NCBI GenBank assembly: GCA_039028975.1
Contig: JBCCHB010000008.1
Location: 62,001-126,000, forward strand
Direction: 5' to 3'
Origin: JAHBNG01 sp039028975
Lineage (GTDB): Bacteria; Chloroflexota; Anaerolineae; Caldilineales; Caldilineaceae
Length of the DNA: 64,000 nt
Shown here one piece after another: positions 49,701 to 61,700 of the stretch (positions are counted from its first letter, which is position 1; every line of letters starts with the position of its first letter). The notes under the pieces were generated by a model. It saw only the letters and a program-made list of their open reading frames with translations. It searched no databases and was not told where the DNA came from. The position numbers and the translations under genes are program-made.

Positions 49701-52700
49701 GACCGTCTCTAGAAAGATGCGTTGTTGAGGGTCCATCAATTCAGCTTCTCTAGGAGATATCTTGAAGAAGGAGGCGTCAAATTTGTCCATATCATCGATA
49801 AAGCCACCCCATTTGACCTTGGTTTTGTTCTTTCCCTCTGTTGGCTCACCGTAGAATTCACGCCAATCCCAACGGTCTGGCGGAATCTCGGTGATGAGGT
49901 CAGTGCCTTCCACCAAATGCCACCAGAAGGTCTCCAAGTCGGGCGACCCCGGCATCCGGCCACTCATGCCGATGATGGCAATGGCATCACCCTCCTCCCT
50001 CCCCCTTATTTCGGACAATGTAGCATGATTGAGCCCCTTACGAAGCGTCTGGAAATTACGCTTTTTAGATGGGAAGGCTGAGCGCAGGGACTTTTCCGCC
50101 GTAGTTAGTGCTGATGACGACTTGACCTGGTTTTCACCCGCGAGTTGAAAATAAGTGCGAAGGCTATCGTCATACTCCACTGCTAGATAGTGGCTTAAGG
50201 AGGCCAACGTGTTGTGTTCAAAGAAGAGGGTGGGCATCAATGCCAAATCATAGGTATCATTAACTTGGTTGGTCATCTGCGTGAGCGTTATGGAATCAAA
50301 ACCATACTCACTTAGGCTCTCATCACCAGCAATGTCTTGGGGACGAATCTTCAATAGGTTCGAGACCATTGAGGCCAGTTCTTCCTGGATTTTTTCCGCC
50401 AAGACATCTTTATCCCTGGTATGTTGTGTGTTCGCTGACGCTACCTCTTTGCCTCCATTTTTTGCAGTGTCAATGTTGGATAGGAGCCGACTTCGGAGCT
50501 GGTTCACCTTACCATAGGCCACCAAAATTTGGGGCTCATCAGAGGCCATCACGCGTGAAAATGCTTGACGCCCTAGTTCAGTAGGCAGCGACAACAGACC
50601 CGTTTGGCGCGTCATGAGTACCAAACTCTCCTCATTCACAGACATACCTCCGTCTGCCCAAAGGGGCCAGTTGATGGAGAGGGTACGTCCTGAACGCTCT
50701 CCCATTTCGACCAAGTGCTGACGATGATGGGCAAAGGCGTCCAAAAAGGCGTTGGCGGCAGCATAATCGGCTTGACCCGCGTTGCCCAGCAAACCAGCTA
50801 TGGATGAGAAGAGGATCATAAAATCCAGTGGTTCATTCTGTGTAGCAGCATCGATGTTGAGGGTGCCAGCTACTTTGGGAGCCAGAGCAGCAACAAGCTC
50901 TTCCTCAGTCTTATTGAGAATAAAGCTGTCGCGCAGCACCCCAGCGCTGTGGATGATGCCGTTGAGGGAACCATACTCAGCCTTAATCTGTTGGACAAGC
51001 GCCTCGACCTCTTGCTGCTGGCTGACATCCGCTTGCTGATAGACAACCCTATACCCTTGGATGTTCCAGGCAGCCAGCTGCTCTTCACCTTCTGCATCCA
51101 GCGCGGAGCGTCCGGTCAGAATCAGGGTGATGTCCTCTTCTGATGGAGCCTGAATCAGCAGATGCTGGGCAAAGATGCGTCCCAGACCACCCATGCCTCC
51201 GGTTATCCAGTAGACGCCCCCTGGCTTAAGGTAATGGTGCCAGGGAGCGTCGGCTGCTTGCGTATCTAGCCCGACCTCGGTCAAGGTTTTGACCTCACGG
51301 CTACCCTGTTCGCAATATCGTATCTCTTCCACAACACCGGGGCTGTCGGACTGCATCTCAGTCTGGAGAAGAGGCATGAGTGTATCAAACTCTGCTTGAA
51401 CAACGTTTAGTATCTTTCCACCTATCTTTGGTTGCTCTAATCTGGCTGTTTTGAGCAATCCTGCCAGCGGTGTCACCAGATAAGACGCAATGTGCCCGGC
51501 CGCTACCACCACTATCTGATTTCCATCTTTGGAGGGACTTGCCACTTTGCTTTTGAGGTGAGGCCAGACGCTTTGCAGCCATTGGGTGATACATGCATCC
51601 GCATCTGAGGCAGAAAAAGAAGAATCGTCTGGCGTGGCCAGCGCCACCACCTCGGCTGCTTCAAAGGTTGTGTTGATGGACTGAACAACATGATCGTCAA
51701 AGCCAATCAGGAAGAGGGTATTCCCTATCGGCTCAGGATTGGCGTCTACAGCCGCCGGATACAGCGACTGCGTTTGCCATGTGGGTGTACAGTAGAGCAA
51801 CGCTTCCTCTTCGGTTTGGGATCGAACTGCTCTTGCCGTAAAGTCCTTGAACTCGACGCAGACAGCACCCTCAGTATCGGTCAAGGTTACATCGAACCTC
51901 ACAACATAGGCGTCTGGTTCGTGCCTTGGCGTGAAGCACACATATGCATACCCCTCCTCTGGCAAGTCGCCATAGATGCTGACTGCCTCCACCGCAAAGG
52001 GTAAATAGAGTCCTTGTTCCGCGGGATTTGCTTGATCCAAGGTCAAACCGACGGTCGCCTGCAACGCTGCATCCAGCAGGCTCGGATGCAATCCAAACCC
52101 GGTGTCAGTCACATCCGATGGCAATCGAATGTGCGCCAACGCTTCCGTCTCATTTGCCTGAATCTTTGTCAGCCCCCGGAAAGCGGGGCCATAGGTCAAG
52201 CCTTGAGCGGCAAAGTGCTTGTAGCATGCTGCCGCTTCCAGCTTGGTGGTGCAACGGCTTGCAATCGCAGGGATGTCCAGTGCTTCTGGCGTTCCCATTT
52301 CACCCACAACCACCTTCCCCTGGCTGTGAATCAGTGGCTCCTCTCCGCCTCTGCTGCTCACTTCAAAAGCAATGTGACCATCTGCTTCAGGATAGAGTCC
52401 AAGGGCAGTCTCACAAGATTCATTTTTCACAGCGAGTGGGCTAATCCAAACCACATCCCTCAACTGCATGACCTGGCCGTCTTTGATTGCTATGTCTCCA
52501 GCCGCCCGTGCCATCTCCAGATAGGCCACACCTGGCAGAATCTTCTCACCTTGGACTTGATGGTCTTGCAGAAAGAACTCATTGCCCGAGAATGTGCTAC
52601 TAAAGCATTGCTCGGTTAGCGTTGAGGTGTTCCGGTGAACCAGTGGGTGAAGTTGAGATACAGCATTCACCCTACTTGTGTCGGTGCTATTCACCTCTAA

Positions 52701-55700
52701 TGAGTCAGATGCGGGAATCCAATACCGTTCTCTGGCAAAGGGATAGGTGGGCAGCGAGACGCGTCGCACGGCCTCGTCCTCATGAAACAATTTCCAGTCT
52801 ATTTCGACACCCGCTACCCATAGTTGAGCTAATTTCTCGTATTCTCGATTTTCTAGCGTTGTTCGAATAAAAGCGTCTCTAGCAAGCCCGTTAGTGAAAA
52901 GGCTCGTCGTTTGCTGATTTGCCTTGGTATTTCCACAATAGATTTGGCTGGGAACCTGACCATTTTGTCCATACTGACGCAGTCGCTCGGTCAACTCTTC
53001 AATGCCAGAGACAATCAACGCCAGTCGCTCTGCCATAGCCTCCCGACCGATTTGCAGCGTGTAGGCGATATCGGAGATAGCTGGTGGCTGGTGGCTGGTG
53101 GCTGGTGGCTGGTGGGCAATTGCTATGTTGGGTAGCTTGAAATGTATCTGTTGAGCCAAACTACTCACCGAATCTGCTGGCGTAATTGCCAGGTCATGGC
53201 CATATTGTGCTTCGAGCTTTGCCTGTAGATGGGATAGCTGCACGGTATCCAGCCCATACTCGTCGAAGATTTGTTCGTTCCCAATATCGGCAACATCTAA
53301 CCCGAGGATATTGGCGATCATCTCTCGCAGCGATTGCCCGATAGTTTGGGTGTCTGGTTTTTCATCAGGCACCTGTGATATCGGATTCGGCTTAGTACAC
53401 TTCTCCAAATAGACCAGTAGATTGTGAGCATACTCCCGGAGCCGCTCCTCATTCTTGGCCGAGAGGACAATCACCTGCGGCCCTCTGTCGGGAACCTTCC
53501 GGGTGGCTAACCGTTCACTATTCACTGCCAACGGCTGATATTCTTCGACAATAAGATGGGCATTGGCTCCACCCGCACCAAACGAACTGATGCCAGCGCG
53601 CCGCGGGTATGTTTGCTGATGGCCATCGATGTCAATGATGGGTTGCTCCCATACGTTCAGTTGGCGCTGTACAACAAAGGGCGTTGACTCAAAATCAATA
53701 TGAGGATTGAGCGTCTTGGCATGGATGGACGGAACCAACTGCTGATGCTTTATCTGGAGCAGGACTTTGGTCAAGCCCGCAATGCCCGCGGCCGACTCTA
53801 AATGACCGATGTTGGACTTGACCGAACCGATAGGACAGGCAGATGCTGCGCTTGCTCGCTGACCAAACGCTCGGCTCAATCCGCGGATTTCAATGGGGTC
53901 GCCCAAGGCTGTGCCGGTGCCGTGTGCCTCCACATAGCTGATGCTCTCTGGGTCAATGCCGCTCTTCTCGAGGGTCTCGGCAATGAGGTGACCTTGCGCG
54001 GTCGGATTGGGGACGCTATAGCCGTTGGTCTTGCCGCCATGATTGAGGCTGGAGCCTTTGATCACGCCATAGATGTGGTCACCATCCTGTTCTGCTTGAG
54101 CAAGTGGTTTGAGCAGCACTGCCCCCACTCCTTCGCCTGGGACGTAACCATCTCCCCCTTCGCCAAAGCTGTGACAACGACCATCGCTGGCCGCAAATCG
54201 ATCCTGGGATAACCGGAGGTATTTGTTGGGATGGATGGAGACATTGACACCCCCTGCTAGTGCGACTGCGCACTCACCTCGCTTGATGCTTTCGCAGGCC
54301 AGATGGATGCTGGTCAATGAGGAGGAACACATGGTATCCACCGCCAGACTTGGTCCATGTAGGTTGAGGATGTAGGAGACCCGGTTGGCGATGGAGGCAT
54401 AAGATGAACTGAGGCTGCTCTGGCCATCGCCATAGAGCTGATACTCACCCCACATCGCGCCCACAAAGACGCCCACCTTTCCTTGCAACCGCTGATTCAG
54501 CATTTGACGGCTGTACCCTGCATCCTCTAGAGTCTGCCAGGCGACTTCCAGGAAGAGTCGTTCCTGAGGGTCCATCAGCTTAGCTTCGCGGGGTGAGATG
54601 CTGAAGAAGAGGGGGTCAAATTTATCCACATCGGCGATGAAGCCCCCCCATTTACTGTAGCTCTTGCCGACTCTGTTCTTGTCCGCGTCAAAGTATTGGC
54701 TATGGTCCCAGCGCTCTGGCGGTATTTCGGTGATGCAATCTCGGCCCGCTTTTAAGTTCTCCCAAAAGGCATCCAGGTTTTCGGCCATGGGATAGCGCCC
54801 ACTCAGTCCCACGATAGCGATATCCTGGGTAGTATTCGACGCAGACTGCTTGCGAATAACTGCGTCCGGGCGTTGTAGCCATATTGACCTGGGCGAATCT
54901 ACCGCTAAGCCATTGGCCCTTCTTGCTACGACCGCCAATTCTTGCGCTTCACCTCCTCGTGGGTGCTGCTTATTCGTCAACCCCAAGATCGCCTGAAGCT
55001 GAATGGGATAGACATCTACTAAATACGCAGTAAGTTCAGAGAGCGTTTGATACTCAAAGAAGAGCGTTTTGGGCAATGGTCCGAATATGTCTTCTAGTTT
55101 ACGCGTCAGGTTTAAAGCCAACATGGAGTCAAAGCCATAGCGTTCCCAATTCGCGTTGGTATCCAGGCGTTCTGGCGGTAGCTTGAGGGACTCCGCCAGC
55201 AACGTTTTGAGATAGCTTGCCGTGGCCTGGAAGAGTGCTTGGGCTTCGTCAGTGGTCAGTTCAATGGGCTGGGGATGGCGGGTATTATGATTGTCTCTCG
55301 TCTCGAAGAGATAGTTGACAAGCTTTTGACGATGGCCGCTTGTCACCAAAAGCTGGGTGATATGCTGATGGGCTAATCCCACATCAAAAACAGATAGACC
55401 TTCAGCCGTCTCCAAATGGGTCAGTCCGAATGCTTGGGTCATCCAAGCCATCGTTTCGTCATTGACGCTCATGCCGCCCTCTGCCCAGAGAGGCCAGTTG
55501 ATGGAGAGGGTGCGTCCAGAACGCTCACCTGCTTCGACGATAGATTGGCGATGATGGGCAAAGGCATCTACAAAGGCATTGGCTGCGGCATAGTCGGCTT
55601 GTCCCACATTGCCTAGCACCCCAGCGGTGGATGAGAAAAGAACCATGAAGTCTAGCGATTCATCCTGAGTAGCGCTATCAATGTTGAGTGTGCCAGCCAC

Positions 55701-58700
55701 CTTGGGTGCCAACACAGCGGCAATCTCTTCCTCGGTCTTGTTGAGGATCAAGCTATCGCGCAACACACCTGCGCTGTGGATGATGCCGTTGAGGACACCA
55801 TACTCGGCCTTAATCCGTTGGACCAGCGCTTCGACCTCGTGCTGATGGCTGACATCCGCTTGCTGATAGACAACCGTATGCCCTTTGGCGTTCCAGGCAG
55901 CCAGTTGCTCTTCATCTTCTGCATCCAGGGCAGAGCGCCCCGTAAGAATCAGGGTGATGCCGTTACTTTCATAGTTGTCGTGTGCAAATTGAGCTTGGGT
56001 CAGCAGGTGTTGGGCAAAGATGCGCCCTAGACTGCCCATGCCACCGGTTATCCAGTAGACGCCCCCGGGTTTAAGATAACTGGGCTTGAGATACGTTGCT
56101 TCTGATGGTGCATCTAGCGCTATCTCCGTCAGGGCTTTCACCTTGCGAGTACCCCGCTCGCCATACCGGACCTCTTCCACAACGCCCAGTCTGCTGGACT
56201 TTATCTCTGCTTGGAGTTGCGAGATGTGCGTATCGATTTCAGTAGGAGCAAGGCTGAGGGCTTTCGCACCGAGCTTGGACTGTTCCAGAGTGGCTGTTTT
56301 GAGCAGGCCAACAATCGGTGCCACTAGATGGGGGGCAACATCCTCTGTCGCCACGACCAAAATTTGATGTCCCTCTTTGGGTGGATTTTCAACCAGGCCC
56401 TTGAGGTGAGACCAAACGCTTTGCAACCATTGGTTGATACAGTTTTCTGTGCCGGAGGCAGACATTCCATATCCGTCCAGCGGGGTGAGCGAGATAACCT
56501 CGGCTGGCTCAAGGACTGACGCAACCGCGGTGACCTTAGACTCATCAAAACCAGCCAGGAAGAGGGTACAGCCTAATGATGCCTCCTTCAAGGTGGCAAC
56601 TGCCTCATCCAGCGGCTGGACCTGCCATGTCGGCGTGCTGTAGATCACCTCTGTCTCTTCATCGTGGCGAGCCACCGCCCGCGCTGTAAACTCCTTAAAT
56701 TCTACGCAAATAGCACCTTCGGCATCGGTCAGGGTCACGTCATATTTCATCACAGAGCGGCCAGATTCACGCTCAGGGCTGAGGCGTACATAGGCATAGC
56801 CCTCTTCCGACGGGGTACCATAGATATTGACCTCTGCCACAGAGAAGGGTACATACAGCCCTTTTGCTAACGGACTTTCCTGAGCCAAACCGATAGTGGC
56901 TTGTAACGCCGCATCCATCAGGCTGGGATGGAGACCAAAGTCTCTTTCCGACACCTCGGACGGCAGTCGAATCTGTGCCAAAACCTCCGTCTCGTTGCTC
57001 TGAATTTCTGCCAGCGCCCGGAAGGTGGGGCCATACGTGAGGCATTGACTGGCAAAGCGTTGGTAGCAATCGGCGGCGTCTAGCATACGGGGGCAGCGGG
57101 ATGCAATAGCAGGGATATCCAAGGCATTTGGCGAGGATATTTCACCTATCACCATCTTGCCTTGGCTGTGAACAAGCGGCTCGCCTTCGTTCCTGCTGCT
57201 CACCTCAAAGGCAATCTCACCACTCGCCTCGGGATAGAGTCCAAGGGTAATCTCACAAGCTTCATCCTGCACGACTACAGGATTAATCCACACAACATCT
57301 CTCAATTGTGTGACTTGACCATTTTTGACTGACAGTTCCCCAGCCGCGCGCGCCATCTCTAGATAGGCCACGCCAGGCAAAACCTTCTCTCCCTGTACTT
57401 GGTGGTCTTGAAGGAAGAACTCACTGCCAGAAAATGTGCTACTGAAACTCTGCTCGGTTAATGTTGAGGTATTCTGGTGCACCAGTGGATGTAGTTTCTG
57501 AACGGTACCCATCCCAGTTATGGATACACCATTGCGTCTGCCATCTAGTGATTCGGCCTCTGGCATCCAATATCGCTCTTTTGCAAAGGGGTAAGTCGGC
57601 AGCGAGATGCGCTGCGGTTTTGCATCTTCGTGTAGAAGCAGCCACTCTATCTCCACACCGGATACCCACGCTTGTGCCAGCCTTTCCAGTTTGCCATTCC
57701 GGATAAGCAGCTTGGTCATCTCGTTTACTTCTTCCCCTTCGTTCAACCAGCCAAGCTGTCCCCGATTCACTCCCCCATGACCTTGATAGATGGCTTGGGT
57801 TTTGTCATCTAAGTAGGCGGTCAGTTTTTGTTGTATGTCGTCCATACTGGATACAACAAATGCTAGCCGCGCGTCCATGGCCTCTCTACCAATTTGCAAT
57901 GTGTAGGCAATGTCGGCTAAGTTGGGAAGGTGATGGCAGGTAGCTATTGTTGGGTTTACTGCAGATATCTTCTCCAAATAGAGCAACAGCTTGTGGGCAT
58001 ACTCCCGCAACCGTTCTTCATTTCTGGCTGATAGCACAATGATCTGAGGATTGGAGATTGGGGATGGAGGACTGGGGACTGGGGACTGATATTCCTCTAG
58101 CACCAGATGGGCATTGGTGCCACTGAAGCCAAAGGAACTGATGGCAGCTCGTCTTAGTCCGCTCTCAACCTGCCAATCCTGGAGTTCTGCATTGACATAG
58201 AAGGGGCTAGCGTCAAAATCGATATGCTCGTTTGGCACCTCTAAGTGAAGCGAAGGAGGAAGTTGTTTATGTTTTAACGCAAGTAAAGTTTTGATGACGC
58301 CAGCGACCCCGGCTGCGGCAAGGGTGTGACCAATGTTGCTCTTGACCGAACCGATGGCGCAGTAGCCGGTGCGTTTGGTGTAGGTGCGGAAAGCATCGGT
58401 CAGGGCCTGGACTTCAATCGGGTCCCCAAGCTTGGTGCCGGTACCGTGGGCCTCAACGAGCTGAATCGTGGCTGGGTCGATGTTGGCTTGCTCGTACACG
58501 GCCAGCTCAAGCGCTGTCTGCGAGTTGGCACTGGGGGCGGTGATGCCATTGGTGGACCCATCTTGATTGATTCCGCTACCCTTGATGACGCCATAGATCT
58601 GGTCCCCATCCCGCTCAGCATCGACTAGGCGCTTGAGGACCACCACCCCAACCCCCTCGGCAATGCCAAAGCCGTCAGCCTGATTGGCAAAGGGCTTGCA

Positions 58701-61700
58701 GCGACCATCACTCGACAACATCTGGGCTTTGCTGGTCATGATGTGCATGTCAGGGCCACTCAATACGCAGACTCCCCCAGCCAACACCATCTCATTCTCA
58801 CCAGTGCGCAGACTTTGACAGCCTTCATGAATGGCGACCAACGATGAGGAGCAGGCGGTGTCGATGGTAAGGCTAGCCCCTTTGAGGTTTAGGATATATG
58901 AAAGGCGTGCCGCTAAGATAGAGGTGGAAGTGCCCATAAGCGTATAGGCATTTAACTCAGCCCCCTTCTGCTCTAGCAATGTATGATAATCACTAGTACC
59001 TGCCCCGACATAGACGCCACACCGGCTTTCTGAAAGCGTGCGCCCAGCGTATCCGGCATCTTCGAGTGCTTTCCAGGCTTCTTCCAAAAAGAGACGCTGC
59101 TGAGGGTCCATCAACTCGGCTTCTCGAGGGGAGATCTCGAAAAAGAGGGGGTCAAACTTATCAATATCTTCTAGCGCACCTAGCCATTTGCTGTAGCTCT
59201 TGCCTGGCGTTTGTCTATCAACATCATAATAGCAGTTGACGTCCCAGCGTTCTGGCGACACTTCCGTAATCGAGTCAACACCAGCGACAATATTCTGCCA
59301 GAACACATTAACGTCCTTCGCCCCCGGAAATCGCCCCGACATACCAATGACGGCAATGTCACCCTGCAAAGAGGGACGGACGGGTGGCACATCCTGAAGA
59401 TCGTACACTGCAGCCTGCGAATGAATTGACTGTTGACGGCTTTTTGCCTTCTGCCGAATTAGATTACGCTCACAGGTTTCGGTCGGATCCGAAACCTCTG
59501 TTTGGGTATGGCTGACGACCACCTTACCGATGTGGGCACCACTCTCCACATAGCGCAGCGCCTCTTGTATCTGGGCGATGGGATAGATCCGATGCATGAC
59601 CGGATAGATCTCTTCGTTCTCAACCATCTGCACCATGAGATTCAAAGCGTCAGACAGTTGTTTGGCGTCACCAAAGCCACCTTGTCGACCATCAAGACTG
59701 TAGAAGGCTTGATTCTGCACTAGCCGTGAGAGGTCTAGCTTGGGGCTGGCTTTGAGTCCATGAACGGCTAATTCGACATAGCGACCATTGGGGGCTAGCA
59801 GATTCAGTCCCTTTTGAATGGCGTCTCCCCCCAACATATTGAGGATCACATCCACTCCCCGCTGATTGGTTAACGACAGGATGGCCTCATCAAAGTCTGT
59901 GGTGTAATCGAGCGGATGGTCAACCCCAATGCGTGCTAGAAACGCGCGCTTTTCCTCTCGGCTTGAGGTACCATAGAGCACTGCACGCTGTAAGTTGGCC
60001 AGCTGTACCGCCATCAGGCCACAGCCACCTGCTGCCGTCTGAATAAGCAGATGCTCTCCCGCTTTTAGATTGGCAACTCGGAGTGCGTGATGGACGGTGA
60101 GGAAGATGACGGGTAAGCTACACGCTTCCTCAAAGGTGACATTGCGCGGTTTCCGGACAGCGGAAACTGCTGGTACGTTAACATACTGAGCATGGCCCCC
60201 CAGCTTTTCTCCAGTCAAGGCGATCACGTGATCACCTTTAACAAGGTCTCTCACTGCGCTGCCAACTGCGGTAACAATCCCTGCCACCTCAAAGCCAGGG
60301 ACAAAGGGATACGCGGGGATGGTGGGATAGAGCCCATTGATACACATGGTATCTGGAAAGTTGACGGCCGAAGCTTGGACCTGAATCTGGATTTCATTCG
60401 CATTCGGGGGCGCTACCTGCCAAGACGATAGGTGAGTATCATCGAGTGGCTGCATCCCTGTAACCACCAGGCCATACGGTTGGCCAAGGGTGGACGTGTT
60501 AGCGGTAGGGACCTGACTGAGTTCGCTAAGCATAATGGGCGAGCCGTGGTCCTGGGCCGTTCCGTGGGTTTCTTGTTCATCGGTACGCTTGTCGGCGCTT
60601 GGTTGCGTCTCTCTACCCTTGTATGGTGCTGTTTGGTTCATCTCGGCTGGTATCATCTCGGATAAATGTTGCGCCAGACGTTGCACGGTTGGATAGTCAT
60701 AGAGCGTGGTTGCTGGGATGTTTAGCCCCCAGACTGCGTTGATTTGCTTGACCCACTCTACGCCTGTAATCGAATCTAGCCCCAAATCAATAAATTTCTT
60801 CTGCGGCGTGACCTCATCTGCTGTTAAATACAACAGGTCAACCAGCTGTTGCCGAAGTTGATGCTCAATCACTAATGGCTCCTGAACAGTATGCGTTGTG
60901 TAGTTCTTAGCCTGAGCATCTCTCGCCAAGGGTTCTACCGCTAGTTGGTCCCTGCTCATAGAACTACCGGCCACTGCGGTTGGCTGTCCATCTGCAAACG
61001 TCAGCCTTGGCGCTTGCTCGGGTAGGTTTTCTGCAGACTGTAGACCTTGCCTATTTGGCATCCTTAAGGTCAACTTCTCTGTATCATGGGTCAAGAGATG
61101 GCTTTTTGCCGCAGCGCTTGGTTGGCCCACCGATGGTGCCCCACTTGTGTTAACCGGTTCGATTGATTTAAGCCCCTGTGAGGATGCGGGTACAGGTAGA
61201 GAGGGTGATAGGGAGCGTGACTCGTTAGCGTTTCTAGTCAGATGCCCATCTAGCCAGTAGCGTTGCTTGGCAAAAGGATAGGTAGGCAGTGAGATGCGTT
61301 GTGGTTTTTCAGCACGCGGTTTTTCAGCACGATAGAGTAATTGCCACTCAATCTCAATACCCGACACCCAGAGCTGGGCTAACTTATGGTGCTTGCGAGC
61401 AGCGATCATCGACTGGATATACGTTTTACCCTCTGGGTCATCGACAAGTAGACTGATTGTCTGTTGGCTATGCTTGATATTCCCCTGATAAACGCTTTCA
61501 TTTTGTTGATACTGCTTTAGCTGCTCAATCAGTTCCTTCATACTGGAAACAACCAAGGCCAACCGTTCTTCCATCGCTTCTCGGCCCACTTGCAAGGTAT
61601 AGGCGATGTTGAGCAGAGCCTGTCCTGAGCTTGTCGAAGGATTGCCAGATTGCAAGGTTGCAAGGTTAGGATCTCGGTTGGAAACATCTTCCAGGTAAGT

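Larger units (their letters stand above)
45310..49989 (-). other. PKS module 4: KS4-LD with embedded pseudo-ACP-DH3-KR3-ACP5
   Basis: KS4 (48671-49989) has DTACSSAL with Cys at 49476-49478. Its linker (47872-48670) holds a second ACP-like domain at 48289-48500, where GVDA has Ala at 48399-48401 instead of Ser. DH3 (46990-47835) has HQVLGMKVLP. KR3 spans 45640-46960. ACP5 carries Ser at 45432-45434. The predicted step is a double bond. Confidence 0.9.
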
